Assembly (NCBI GenBank): GCA_015501595.1
Contig: JADNRX010000246.1
Coordinates: 1 to 64,000, forward strand
Source of the DNA: Hymenopellis radicata
Taxonomy: Eukaryota; Basidiomycota; Agaricomycetes; Agaricales; Physalacriaceae
Direction: 5' to 3'
DNA length: 64,000 nt
Numbering within the stretch: the first letter of the stretch is position 1; every line of letters begins with the position of its first letter. The notes under the pieces are model-generated. The model worked only from the letters and a program-made list of their open reading frames with translations, was not told the origin of the DNA and did not search any database. This document shows positions 31,816 to 44,026 of the stretch, in pieces. Both the position numbers and the translations under genes were made by a program.

Positions 31816-34002
31816 CTATTTCTTCCCTTTCGTTACCCGCTGTCTCTTGGTCTGATCCATAATCAGCTTCCTCAGCCGTATATTCTTCGGCGTCACCTCA
31901 ATCAGCTCATCGTCATCCATATACGCAATACTCTCTTCGAGGTTCATGATACGCGGCGAAGAGATGACGATCTTCTCGTCTGCGCCGGCGGCTCGAATGT
32001 TGGTAAGCTGCTTTTTCTGGCACGGGTTCACGTATATGTCCTGCGACTTGGAGCATTCGCCGATAACCATGCCGGGGTATACGTGGGTGCCGGGGTGTAT
32101 GAACATGGTACCACGCGCCTGAAGTGGCGCGATGGCATACCCAGAAGACTCGCCAGCGACCATGGCAATGAGAGCACCATTCCGTCCAGTGTCAACAGCG
32201 CCCTTGTGGGGGAAGTACCCCTTGAAGATGTGGTTCAAAGTTCTGTAATAGAGTTTAAACGACCTTGAAAAAAAACTGGAGAAAGAAAAAACATACCCTT
32301 CACCATGGACGTCGTTCTTGAACTCTCCAGCCATGTAGCCAATGAGGCCGCGGGCAGGAACGTCCATCTCGATCTTGACAAAGCCAGGTTCCGTATTCTC
32401 GTAGAGAAGCATCTCGCCCTTGCGCATGGTGAGTTTTTGCACGACCGTTCCTGCGTACGCCTCGGCAACCAGGATGGAGCACTCTTCAACGGGCTCTAGC
32501 ATTTTTCCAGGGTTTTCGGGGTCGGGTTTCATGACGGCCTTGGGCGGCCCAATCATGATCTCAAAACCTTCGCGGCGGAGTGTCTCAAAGAGGACACCAA
32601 GATGCAAGACGCCACGTCCGCGAAGCTCGAGTGATTCTGAGGTTGGTCCAGGAAGAACTTTGAGCGCAACATTGGTTTCGGCTTCCTTGAACAAACGGTC
32701 CTTGATAAGTTGACTGGTGAGTTTCGTACCCTCCTTGCCGGCGAAAGGACCGTCGTTGGGGTACACGAAGATACTGATCGTGGGCGGGTCGATGGGCGTG
32801 GTCTTCAATGGCTGAGGACCTTCTTGGCCCCATCCGTCGGGAGACACGAGGCTGACATTGACACCGCCGTTCTTGATACCAGCAATGGAAATGATCTCTC
32901 CAGCGGCAGCAGAATCCAATTCGACTCGGTCTAGACCGGTACGTCCAAATATCTTTTTAACCTTGCCGTCTCCGACCTTGTTCCCATCGGCATCCAAAGC
33001 GTGAATGTTGTCACCAATTTGCAAAGTACCGCTCTCAATACGGCCCAGATAGAGAATGCCAACGTATGGGTCGTGCTCAATTTGCACAGTGAGCATGGAG
33101 AAGGGCTTGGTGCGATTGAGATGGGTGGGTGGAGGAACATGGTCCATGATCAAATCGAAGAGCGGGGTCATGCCGGTACCGTCATGGGGAGGCTCCTCCG
33201 CACCTACTGCAGGTGCTTCCAGCTTCGCCCAACCCTGCTTGGCAGACGCGTAAACAATAGGATATTCCATCTGGTCGTCCGTTGCACCCAAAGTCGCAAA
33301 TAGATCAAAGAGGTCACTCTCGACCTGGGGAATACGTGTGGTGAGTCGGTCGGCCTTGTTGAGAACGACGAGAGGCCTGTTAAATATAAGCATTTGAGTC
33401 TAGTTTGGGAAGCGGAAACCTAACTTGAGACCTTTCGCTAAAGCCTTGGACAGAACGAACCGGGTTTGTGTCATGGGACCTTCCGTAGCATCGACAACGA
33501 GAGCGACACCATCAACCATGCTCATGATACGTTCGACCTCACCACCAAAGTCGGCGTGTCCCGGAGTGTCGACAATGTTAATGAGAGTACCCTTGTAGTT
33601 GATGCTGGTGCATTTACTGAGAATAGTGATTCCTCGCTCCTTTTCCAGGTCGTTGTGGTCCATTAGCCGTGTCACGAAGCCACCGTCAGTGGTGCTGTCG
33701 GCAGTATTGCCAGACGCGGAAGAAGAGGTCGGCGTCATCATAACCTGTTCAGTCGCTGTCAGACGCTTTAGGGTCCCCGACTGGCGCAGAAGTTGGTCGA
33801 CAAGAGTGGTCTTTCCATGGTCGACTGGTCATTTGTTAGTGACGACAACCCACGTCAACTATGCTACATACCATGGGCTATAATGGCAATATTTCTGATA
33901 TTTTGCGTGTCTGTAGAGGTGCTTGCATAGCGCCTGAAAGCAAAGGCCACGCGAGGAAGATTAGAGAAAGAATATGATAGACGGAATACGGGTCTCAACA
34001 TC
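31816..34002 (-). CDS. BipA/TypA-family translational GTPase, mitochondrial
   Basis: Main exons 33824-33425, 33376-32297 and 32242-31816 join in phase. The G domain shows [10 protein letters not shown] (P-loop, across the first intron), the effector-region [18 protein letters not shown] and NKADR. Domains II and III and the BipA-type C-terminal domain ([14 protein letters not shown], then [13 protein letters not shown]) follow. BipA/TypA factors bind ribosomes and aid assembly or stress translation; in fungi this form is expected in mitochondria. The 5' part (34002-33872) encodes an Arg/Ser/Phe-rich presequence-like stretch, but from the ATG at 34002 its frame is one base off from the G domain. 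An additional intron or a one-base error near 33961 must explain it, so the start is uncertain. Confidence 0.85.
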
Positions 34003-34177
34003 GCATGGACGCGACGGAGGAAGAAAACTTATTGAGATTCGTACAATAAATATTTTACCAAAGACTAACTTTAAGAGGAAATTTATCACATGACTGTCTC
34101 ACATTTTGCGCCAATCCATGTACCCATAGCAGGAATCGGACTTTGAAATCGCATGTACTTAAACGGCCACCACGACT
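34003..34177. promoter_or_regulatory. divergent promoter between TypA-like and SPT7 genes
   Basis: The two genes start about 175 bases apart on opposite strands. The interval is AT-rich (about 34035-34110) and must hold both promoters. No specific factor site is clear. Confidence 0.5.
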
Positions 34178-36451
34178 ATGAATGTGAGTTCCGCGCCCAC
34201 TTCTCCCCTTTCTGTTTTCATCATGCTCTCCCGCAGAATCTTCTCCGCACGCTCACTCAAACGAATATCAGCACTGACCTCAGGTTATTACTGACTAGTG
34301 TTAAGGACAGTCGGGCAAGTCAATTAATTATTTTGTGTCGTCTCGGAGGCTGATTTGTGGCGTAGGCCGCTGACAAGGGTGACAAGGCAGAACCATTCTA
34401 CGAAGCTCTTGAAGGCGTTCTAAATGAACTCCGAACGGTGACTTTGGTCAGTAAAGTCGCGTTTGGCACGCGCGCGTCCTCTGATAAATGAGATAGGACA
34501 ACCATGATGCGGAAGCATTCCTCAGGCCCGTGTTGAAGAGTGAAGTCCCCGACTATCACCAAGGTCGGTTACGTCTTTCAAAACTGTTTCCCGCTTCTCA
34601 CCGAACTCTAGTGATATCGCAACCCATGGACTTCCAGACGATGCAGAGAAAGGTCAAGAACAAACATTACTCCAACAAGCACGAGTTCAAGGCGGACCTC
34701 GAGCTTATCTGGAGGAACTGCTACACCTACAATGCTGTCGAGGGACACCATCTACGCAAATGCGTCGATCGTCTCAAGGTCAAAGCACAGCACCTTCTGG
34801 CCAACATCACAGACCGGAAGGACCGCATGGACCCACACATACCCATGCCGAAGCACCAGACACCGAGGATCAAGATAAGCATGACACCTCAGAGGAGTGT
34901 TCCGCGCACTTTTGAGGATATGCCGGCTCTGGTGCGCACACCTGAAGGCATGGCGAAATTTGCCAAGCTGGAAAGAGGTGTGGCCGAGGACGATAACGAA
35001 AGGCGACCTCGAAAACGAATCAAGCTAGATCCAGATCAGGAAACCCTCGACGCCTGGTGGTCAACAGCACGGGAGCCAGAACTGTTGGCGAACGGGCTTC
35101 CCCCATCGTTTCGTTCGTCTCGACCCAAGCGAAGAAAGCGGAAACCGCCACAGCCCGGAACAAGTTCAAGTTCAGGCGGATTGCTGAAGTTGATGAACAA
35201 CAATATTCGGACTATGAAGCGTGTAAGACGAACACATACCAAGTTCTCAGCTTTGAACGAGGAGGGTGGCGAAGAAGTAGATGAGGTGGTTCCCGAACTG
35301 GATGAAGTGGATGATCGACCGTGGACTAGTGAGGGCGAAGTGGGGCAAGAGGGTGCTGACCAGTGTGTGACCTGGATGACTAGGAAAGTGCTTGAGCATA
35401 CTGGATTTCAAGGTATACCCTTCTCTTGCGCGCCTTATGTTTGGGACCTCACAAAATCGCTACAGGAACGTCCCGAGCTACATTAGATGTTCTATCTGGA
35501 GTAACTGCCGAGTATTTCTACAACGTCGGGCGCACGATTCGATTTCTCAGCGATAAATTCGGCGGTACCATGAGTCCCGAGGTGCGTTGATTCTTTCAGC
35601 TGCCGTTCATTACTCATGCAGTTTTAGGAAATTATTCTACATACATTATTTGAGAGTGGAGTTACAAGAATTCAAGATTTAGAACGCTACGTGAAGGACG
35701 ATGTGGAGCGCTACGGCTCTCGCTTGGGTGATTTGGAGAAGAAACTGGTTGGGGCATATCGAGAGGCGACATCTGGTGGGCCGGAGCTTGAAGACGAAGG
35801 TCTCTTTGAGGAGGAAGATGAAGACGAGGCCGGAGTCTTAGCCCTGTTAGTGGCATCTTGTTTCTGCGCGTCTCTTACTGATGTTTCTTCCCCAGTGGCG
35901 ACTTTGCCGACACGTTGGCATGGATTACCTTGGTTTACGGGAACTAGGCATAGCGGAGGAGCTTGGTATTACGAATCTCACCATTCCCAAGAAGCTGCTC
36001 AGAGGGAAACGGCGGGCCAATATCGCGAACGCTCCCGTTCGTCCTGCTTCTCCACCTCCCCCATATCCCCCGCCACCCCCTTCGTTCCCATTACCGCCAG
36101 CCGCATCGACGACCAGATTGGTCTTCTCCGCGATCGCTTTAGGAAGAAGCTACAACCAATATATCCAGTGTTGGATGCGAACGGAGTGCCCGTGGTACAG
36201 GAGCCTCGACCGGATCCCAACAAGGACGAGGAGATTCCGGAGGACCAGCCTACGCCTGCGCAGATGAAGATGGGTCCGATAGGGCAGATTGCTAGTTCCT
36301 TGAAGGGAGGTGGGAATATGCCCAAGAAGGCGAATGGGGAGAAGAAGAAGGGCGCGGGCTCCGGAACGGGGACGGGGACGGGAAAGAAGAAGAAGAGTGT
36401 ACCGCCGCCGCGCCAATGCCGCCGCCTGGTGTGATTGTGGCGAAACCTTGA
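34178..36451 (+). CDS. SPT7: SAGA complex subunit Spt7, bromodomain protein
   Basis: A short first exon (ATG at 34178) is followed by several exons. The bromodomain spans exons around 34395-34790: PVLKSEVPDYHQVISQPMDFQTMQRKV, then FKADLELIWRNCYTYNA, with the acetyl-lysine-binding Asn. The next part reads NITDRKDR, as in Spt7. Downstream exons hold a histone-fold region (VLSGVTAEYFYNVGRTIRFLSDKFGGTMSPEEIILHTLFESGV), which in Spt7 pairs with Taf10. A C-terminal LGLRELGIAEELGI...TIPKKLL motif and IDDQIGLLRDRF match the Spt7 tail. The last exon changes frame three times, near 35917, 36078 and 36411, each time as if one base were missing; together these return to the original frame and reach TGA at 36451. 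Spt7 scaffolds the SAGA coactivator. Confidence 0.85.
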
Positions 36452-37575
36452 TGAAGTGGATAGGATGTGTATGTTGTATTTTACGAGGACTTGGAATGTT
36501 ACCTGTACGGTGAAGGCCTGAGGACTTGGAGACCGTGAGGCCGAAGTTGTCGATGACCTGCAGTCTGTTGCCTGGTAGTCTACTAATGCGCGGGCATAGG
36601 TATTCTGAAGTCCATGGGTTGCGTCCATGACTTAACCCTATAAAAATGGACTTGAATTTGACGCGAGGATATAAAGCTCCTGACCCAGATGGACTTGAGA
36701 AGACGCAGATCGACGCAACTATGATACAGGGACCTGAAGCAGTCTTAGTCTAGGGGCATGGGTTTCGATGGCATGCCACCGCCGGTCCTTCTGCTTGCTT
36801 GGTGCTACGTGTTGCTGGGTGTTGTGGTTTCTTATATAGGCTTCCCTCAGCATGGTGGCTTGGTCCCCTTGGATCTACCGTAGGATGGCTCAGGTTGTTT
36901 TGATTTTTCTTGAGTCTCCGTGTCCGAGTTGGGTCCGGGTCCGGGTATGACTTCACTGCTCACACTGTGGTGGACGAGGCGGCATGTTGTGGGCCACATA
37001 GGCCAGGAGTATAATACATAGCTATGTCCTCTAGCCCTCAAGTACTTAACATTATATCCAAGTTGTGTTGAAGCCACGAAAACTCATCAAGACGCTGGGG
37101 CCGGGTAGATCAGTTGGGTTAGGGTTACATCACCGAGACCTCCCATGCAGCTCGAGGCGGCGTACTTTGAGCTAAACCGACTGGGATAGGCATACATGCA
37201 TGTGTGTACTACTTCCTGGCCACTTAAAATTATATCCAACTGTGTCGTTGAGGCAGGAGAACTTGCACTTGATCACCGTAACGTACTCAGTCACATCACT
37301 CATGGATGCAACACTTCTGCTAATGATCAGAACTGTCAGCAGTAATGGACGCAGCACGTCAACACGATAGACGCAACCTTCACTACTTGTGGACGTCGGT
37401 ACCTATCTAGATGGACGCAAGCGACTTCTCAGATGGACGCAGATGGACGCAAATGGACGCAGATGGACGTGACATACAGATGGACGCGAAATACAGATGG
37501 ACGCGACATACAGATGTGGGTTAAGGTTAGGCTATGCAGCTGGACTTCAGATGGACTCAACCCCTCTGTCTCATA
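36452..37575. repeat. short repeat-rich intergenic region
   Basis: Two diverged direct copies of a TTATATCCAA(G/C)TGTGT(TG) block lie at about 37042 and 37224. A cluster of (A)GATGGACGC(A) units fills 37411-37510 (about nine copies, some separated by ACATACAG). No coding gene is supported. Confidence 0.6.
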
Positions 37576-37876
37576 TGTTGGAAGTGTAGTCGTTCGGCCG
37601 ATAGCTAGTGAGGCGCGCATGGATTGCGTGATCGGGACACCGTATATAGACATAGCTTATTTCGCGTTTCCTTTCTTTTCCTCAGCCTTCATCTCTTCGG
37701 CTGAGGTATGTCTGTATCCGTATATTACTGTTCTCATTTCTCACTCGTACTTACAGCTCTCGTCTCGTACATACTTACTTACTCGAGCTCTAGGTACTGT
37801 GAATTTATCAGCCTTCATCTCTTCGGCTGAGCTCTCGTCTCGTACATACTTACTTACTCGAGCTCTAGGTTCAACA
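37576..37876 (+). repeat. 5' LTR of the copia element
   Basis: The ends TGTTG...CAACA are inverted as in LTRs. Inside, a 40-base block (37756-37795) recurs at about 37831-37870, and a CAGCCTTCATCTCTTCGGCT block at about 37683 recurs at about 37810: an internal tandem duplication of about 75 bases. Confidence 0.75.
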
Positions 37877-38020
37877 GGTTATGGGCCCCGGCTCTGCCTA
37901 ATTAACCACCGAATATCAAGACTCCGGAATCATCATTTTATTCTTCTTCATCGTCGTCGCCGCCCGCAATCATCGTTCATCGATCCCATCTCGATTACCC
38001 GATCATCGCTGACCGACCAC

Positions 38021-39036
38021 CATGACCGACCCCGACCCACAAACGCAACAGCCGCTCGCCGACGAGGAGGACGACGAGGAGAGCGAGGAGGGTGATGTCT
38101 TTGGGACAGAGCCCGACGAATCCGCTAGTCCGTCATTCCGCTTCGGGAGAACTGGCTGCCCATGACGGGTGCTCACGCCTTGTTCCCCACGCACGAGCGC
38201 ACCGCGTTACAGGGCAGGAAAATTATATGCCTTGGAGTGCACTTTTCGAGACCGCAGCTCGTACCATTCAGGACTCGATGTCCTTAGAGGTCGCATGCCG
38301 CGCCCGCACCCGAGGAGAAGACGTTTGTCTCCTGGATCACGGTCGATGGCTACCTTTCGTCGATGATGATGCAATGCGTCAATCCGTCGATGATTGTGAA
38401 GCTCGTGGGCAAGTCAGCCGCCGCTGGATGGCGTACTCTTCGCAACGAGTACGGGCAGCGTGGTTCTGGTTCGCTTATGATTCAATTCAAGCAACTTACC
38501 CGCCCGTACAAGTCTGGAGACGATCTGGAGACACATATTTCGTCGTTTCAGACCGCCATTCACAACATCGCGACCGCCGGCTTCGACATTCCACAACTCT
38601 TCGCCGCTGCCATCCTCATTACCACTCTTCCTTCCGAACCCGACTCTCCCGAGACCTGGTACCAGTTCGTTTCTGGTTCAAGTTTACCAGGAAAACGACT
38701 CTCTCGACGACCGTTTCGCAGATTTTAAACCTGCAACGTACTCGCGCCGCCGGAAACTCAAAGTCTGGTGGTGTCAGTGTCGACGCCGCTGCACTGCAAA
38801 TGGAGCAGAGCTTCGCCGCCAAGGGGGAGTACTACTGCACCAACTGTTTCACTCCTGGTCACACCGCGCCGTACTGTCGCAAAAGAGGGAGGCGGGAAGT
38901 TCAAGTCGGGTCGAGGTGGCAAAGGCAAGGGCAAGAAGAAGAAGGGCAAGGAGAAGGCCCACACTGCGGAGAGCGAGGGGGAGGAAAAATCATCGACCTC
39001 AACGAACTATGTATCCGACGGCAGCCATGTAATTAA
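38021..39036 (+). pseudogene. copia Gag remnant with zinc knuckle
   Basis: From ATG 38021 an acidic N terminus leads into a copia-type Gag: TGQENYMPWSALF, VLRGRMPRP, then LVGKSAAAGWRTLRNEYG, SGSLMIQFKQL, YKSGDDLETHISSFQ and FAAAILITTLP. These parts lie in different frames, so at least three shifts break the gene. A CCHC zinc knuckle (C-TN-C-FTPG-H-TAPY-C, about 38834-38877) follows in a further frame. Gag would form the virus-like particle; this copy cannot. Confidence 0.7.
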
Positions 39037-39048
39037 TTTCTCCACCTA

Positions 39049-39972
39049 ATGGCAGCTGCATATTTTACATCTTCGTGTCCCCTCCAGTCTACGTTCGAGC
39101 AAGCGTATCCAGCTGGTACGACTTCCGGTAGACCTCCCATTATCATTGATTCCGGGTCTACGGCCCACATCCATTCTATCCGTTCCGACTTCGCGTCTAT
39201 TCAACATCCATCTGTCACGCAAACTGTGACTGGCTTTGGAGCTAGTTCTATGAAGATTGCGGGTCGTGGTACAGCTGTGTTTCTGGCGCGTCTTCCAAAG
39301 CGTCGCCGGGCGCGTCTATTTCTCAAGGACGCCGCCTTCGTTCCGGATTCCAAGCCGACGCTTATATCAGTACCGCGCCTCGACGAAGCAGGATGTTATA
39401 CTGTCTTCGGTGCCGGGAAATGTGTCGCGTTTGAGAAGAACGACTCTGGTGCCTTCATCCAGAGACTCCTTGATGAGGAGGATAACATCGTTCTCACCGC
39501 TACGAAGGACAACACACGGCTTTACTCTCTTGACTCTGCACCTCCTACCACTGCGTACACCACTTCTCCATCGCCACCGCCGCTCTATTCGAAACTGGTG
39601 CAGCTACATCGCGAGCTTGGTCATCTCAACTATGACGCTTGTCGACACCTGTACCGTTCCGGCCAGCTGGATGGACGCACTGTCAAATTGACGAACGAAG
39701 AATTGGCTGCCGAACCACCGGTCTGTGACGCCTGTGCCCAAGGCAAGCTGACCCGTGCACACTTTCCTGAGTCGGATTCCAATGCATCAGAGCCACTTGA
39801 TCTGGTCCACTCGGATTTGTGGGGCAAAGCGCCCGTTCGGACTATTCAAGGGCACCATTACTATGTCATCTCGTTTCTGGATGACCACTCACGCATGGCT
39901 TGGGCATATTTTCTCACCAACAAGACATCAGGAAAAAGCCTCCCAGGTATTCTGGGGAAAATCCAGCACTAA
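39049..39972 (+). pseudogene. copia protease and truncated integrase
   Basis: One open frame of 307 codons. It starts with an aspartic protease region (IIIDSGSTAHIHS, the DSG active site). It continues into the integrase zinc-binding region (LHRELGHLNYDACRHLY, then CDACAQGKLTRAHF: an HHCC finger) and the first catalytic block (DLVHSDLWGKAP, then FLDDHSRMAWAYFLTNK). It ends after 14 unrelated codons at 39972. The remaining catalytic core is missing, so this is a 3'-truncated polyprotein. Confidence 0.8.
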
Positions 39973-41265
39973 TTGGTACTATTCTCAGGAATCATGCTAT
40001 TCCTACTAAGATCCACGAAATAGACACCATTAGGGCAATCTTACTGGCAGCCCGAACTAATCTGAATAAATGTTTACACATTGCATGACAGAAATTGCAG
40101 TGCCCAATGAATTTGTGAAATTTGCAGGTAAATGATACTAGTACGGTCGAAATATTGTTACTGTATGCTCCAAACTCACGGGAAGAAGGGTACTACTCGA
40201 CGTTCACTCTGGAGGCTCGGTCCGTTATGACGACATGGTGGTAAGGATTCTGACGTCTTGCACGCCCAACGGCAGAGAGACGCTAACAGTCGCATTGGTC
40301 TGCAGGATGGTAAATATGTGCTGAAATTTTCACCGCCAACAGACATACGGTTTGGGAGAGAATCGTGCCCATGGGTCGTGGTTGGTGTCATCGTCGTCGT
40401 CGTCCCAGGGAACAGCAGCGAGTCGAATCTGTTGGGGTAAGGTAAGTACTAGGGCATGCATGAAAAGAATAACAGACTCACGAAACAGCAGTGAGGGCAG
40501 CACGATAAATCAGGCCCTTTGCATTCTCCGTATCATCGGCTCGACCATTGAAGGCGCTCATCCCGCCGGCCCCGACAGTCATCACAACGCGAGGACGGAT
40601 TCTCTGGCGCTTTGACAACGACGTGACCATGTTAAGCGTGTCAAAGACGTCGAAAGGAGATACAGAGGTCGTGATGAGCAAAGACTACAGCCTACAATAG
40701 ATACTTATGTTAGAGTCAAACTTAGGTTGGGGATAAAATACGCACCAGCTGCAGATGATGGACTCCCCGCCGGCTACATGGGGTCTCTTGTCGGGGTTCA
40801 CAATAATGTCGCACCTGGAGGACTCCGCCGACGCGCTACACGAGAATATAAGTGAATGTCACATCATGCAAAGCGGGCAGTGCACCTTTGCGTGCCTTCA
40901 TACCCACTCCCGGCGCCAAACCAGTGCAGTGTCCCCGGAAGTGATGCGGCACTTGCGTCAGGATGACATGTGAAGTCAGATGTGTCTGGAGCAGAGAGAC
41001 GCCGGCGGGACAACTGAGAACACACGGCGCAGGAAATGGAGATGGTAGTAGAGTACCAGACAAGAAATTGTTCAAGTCCAGATCGACCGACAGTCCAGAT
41101 GCATGTGGTCCGTGCGTGGGTGCGAAGCGCTCACGTGCATGTTCGACTTCGAGCCATTTTTTGAACTCCGCCTTCACGACCTTTCCCTCTCCCCGTCACA
41201 CTACATCTGCCACAGCGGCGCTGTTCGTTTATACCTGGCCCGTCTGCTAATGGAGAGCTCGCATT
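39973..41265 (-). other. unresolved minus-strand exon-like pieces
   Basis: Good coding-style stretches on the minus strand: FKKWLEVEHARERFAPTHG (about 41170-41110), RCDIIVNPDKRPHVAGGES (about 40815-40750), and SPFDVFDTLNMVTSLSKRQ...GAGGMSAFNGRADDTEN (about 40660-40510), which splices in frame to FDSLLFPGTTTTMTP (from about 40428). They may form one gene of about 1 kb. I do not recognise the family and could not join all exons. Confidence 0.35.
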
Positions 41266-43700
41266 GTGGTCACTATGCGTAGCACGAGAGTTCGACCCGC
41301 TCATTGCCATGGGTTGCTTGCCGGTGAGTACTGGTCAACGAGTCTGTTCTCCGCAACCGTGGTCATGAGCCGTTCAGCTCCTGATCATGATGTCTATTTT
41401 CTGGTGGTAGGAACATTCTTGGGTGCGTTTCGCTATTCATTGAGCTCTGACCGCCTCCAAGTCTCCTATTTTATAGGTATTCAATGTGCCTGGTAATGGC
41501 CGTCACATATTCTGGCTCTCTACTCATTTAGGTGCGTGTCCCCGCACACCGTGAACCCCCCGCTAATAATATTCCAGGCTTCCGCAATCTCATTGTGCAA
41601 CGCTCGTCCTTTAATGAGAATGAGATTTTTCGAGACGGACGTGCGTTGTGCTTGTGCCCACGCTATCTTCCACAGTCTGACCCTGATCTACAGCAAAGGT
41701 TCCCAAGCACTCGCATATCTGCTCCTCGTCGCTGCCGTAAGTCGGGAACCGTTCTATATGGATCCGGCTGGTATGTGGCTCGCTGTCCGGATGTCTGTAC
41801 TATCGCAAGCGATGCGTGGTGCCTCCGTGCAAGTAAATGTTCGTCTCTTCCACGTTCATTTATTGATGTCCTTCTAGTTGCCCCTGTCCTCTGTGTCCTA
41901 CATTCTGTCACCCCACGCTCGATCTTCCGGTGCGATCCTACTTATTCGCCATTCGGACTCTACTCACAAGGATTGTTTTTAGTCTTGCAAAGCGCACCAT
42001 ATTCTGGCCGTCTACTCTCTTAGGTGCGTGTCCTACCTACCTCTTAGCCCCATGACTACTCATATTCCAGATTTTCACGTCGCTGAACGCTCGACCTTCA
42101 AGGACACACTCACTTGTCGAGATGAATGTCCATGGTGCTTGTACTCGTGCTGTAACGGTCGTCTGACACTGCTGTACCCCGAAGGCCCTTAAGCACTCTC
42201 ACGTCGGCTCTTCCGTAACCGTCGTACATCGGTTCTATTTGGATGTGACTGACTCTCTGTGCTTCCATGCTGTCCCGATGGAATCATTTCGCAACCTGAC
42301 AGACCTCTGGCCACTCTGATCATCGTCGACGGGGTACTTTGCCGAGAAGTTTAATGTTATCCAGTCTGTACTATCGCAACCGGTACATGCCCCCGAGCAG
42401 GTATGTGTTTGTCTCTTCCATGCTCATTTGCTGATTGCCTTCTAGTCACCCCGGTTCTTTGTCTTCCGCATCCTGTGGAATATGGAGATAACCGCCGCTA
42501 TGGCGTCTTGGCGGATTTGTATGGTGTCTCGTGTTCATGCTCTCGTACTAGCTCGTAGCTACGTAGTACCTCGTAGTTAGACTGTGTAGTGTACTCATTT
42601 GCAATATTATGCCCTGTGGCACATTGCTTACTATCCTCTGCAGTGGTCTGAGCTGGGTACAGGTCCCTAAATTGGTGTAATGGGCTGGGGATATGATACT
42701 AGTTTGCTAGAGATCTTTGAGAAGTGGTTGGAAAATGTTGTGCTTTTCCCTGATAATCGAACCAAAAGAGCCAGGGGACCTATTTAAAAAGTAAACATCT
42801 GACAAATGGTGCTATTCTTTCTAATAGAGGCAGAATAGCCAGATTAGCACTATTCTACGGCTATTCTCGAGATATTACCTGGACACCTTTTTCCTGATGT
42901 AAACAGGTTGAAACACCAACATGTTCACCCGCGGTTTGAATCGGCTTAGTGAAAATCGACCTGCCCGACCTTCACAAGGACCTCAATAGTAGCGAATATA
43001 GCATCGATAATGGGCTCCATACACACCGGGGCAAGATGAGGAATGTAGGCGCTGCCCAGAAGCTCCCCCGCTGTTGCAAAGGCGTTCCTTTGCTTTCAGC
43101 AGCCAGAGCGACGGAAAAGCACCGAGGTGATCTAATCGTCGAACGATAATCGGACCGACTTGCCGATTGCGCGCGCGTGCACCTCCACTCAGCGCGCGCG
43201 CATCTCATTGCCTACTTTATGTGATAATGTCTATTCCACCTTCGACTTACGTGTTTGGGTCTCAATGTGGTGAGCGCTCTACTGCCGTCAATATGCGCGG
43301 GACATTGGAAAACATGCGCGCGGTGTCCCCACCAAAGATGTGTGAGCCAGGATTTTTTTGCCATTTTGAAGCTCATAGAAGCACTGGTAACTACTTCCAT
43401 CATGCATGACTCAGAGGACAGTGTTGCCTCTCAGATTTACTTTTGATCCGACGAGGTTTCATTGCGGTTCAACCACGACGACTAGCGCCGGAGGCTATGA
43501 TTCGCGCTACACGTAAAACACAACCAAGTAAGAGAGGAATCGTAGGGTATATCCTGAGAAAGGAAAGTGTGTATTTTGTATGTGTCCTTCTGCGGAGACA
43601 CGTCGAAGTTAGACAAGGCTTTTGCACGGCGAAAGAACGGAACGCACGCATAAAAGGCAGATGGAGAAGGATGAAACGATAAAAGGTTCAAAGAAAATGC
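41266..43700. repeat. diverged tandem duplication and unannotated DNA
   Basis: Two similar units of about 490 bases lie in tandem (about 41500-41990 and 41990-42480). Shared landmarks are a TATTCTGGC..CTCTACTC..TTAGGTGCGTGTCC block (41506 and 42000) and a GTCTCTTCCA(C/T)G(T/C)TCATTT block (41843 and 42411). The rest holds no supported gene. Confidence 0.5.
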
Positions 43701-43880
43701 GCTATCGCACGGATGAGCTCAGGCAGTAAATAGAGGGTATAGGCACGTACAGGGATAAGTTACCGGCGCTCTCTTGTGGAACGAACAATGGTTGTAGTGA
43801 AAGGGTACGATTTCTGGTGGCGCGGATGATGGTGACGCGTGTATAGGAGGGAGAGCTGCGTTGGAAACCGCACGTTCGAT

Positions 43881-43916
43881 CCCGGCATCCTGACGCTCAG
43901 CGTCTACCGGGACATC
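43881..43916 (-). pseudogene. possible pheromone-precursor relic
   Basis: The minus strand reads DVPVDAERQDAG, very close to DVPIDSERSDSG and EVPVDAERSDAG of the two intact pheromone precursors nearby. No cysteine-CaaX end follows in frame, and the upstream part has no proper start. It looks like the surviving core of a dead pheromone gene. Confidence 0.45.
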
Positions 43917-44026
43917 GTAGTTGGGCTGTGGCTGTGCTGGCGTGCAGCCACGGATAGCGGACACGGTAAAATCGCGGGGCCGGTGAAGAGATAGACCTAT
44001 CAATGCTACCAGACAACAAGTCCATG

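Larger units (their letters stand above)
37576..39972 (+). mobile_element. Ty1/copia retrotransposon, 3' part lost
   Basis: A 301-bp 5' LTR (37576-37876) begins TGTTGG and ends TTCAACA. A GGTTATGGGC primer-binding-like sequence follows at once. Gag, protease and the first part of integrase follow. The element stops within integrase near 39930-39970; no reverse transcriptase, RNase H or 3' LTR is present in the window. Copia order (integrase before reverse transcriptase) is consistent with what remains. Confidence 0.85.

Noticed and set aside
37411..37510. CRISPR-like array
   Set aside because: Units are short, imperfect and without regular unique spacers; the organism is a fungus.
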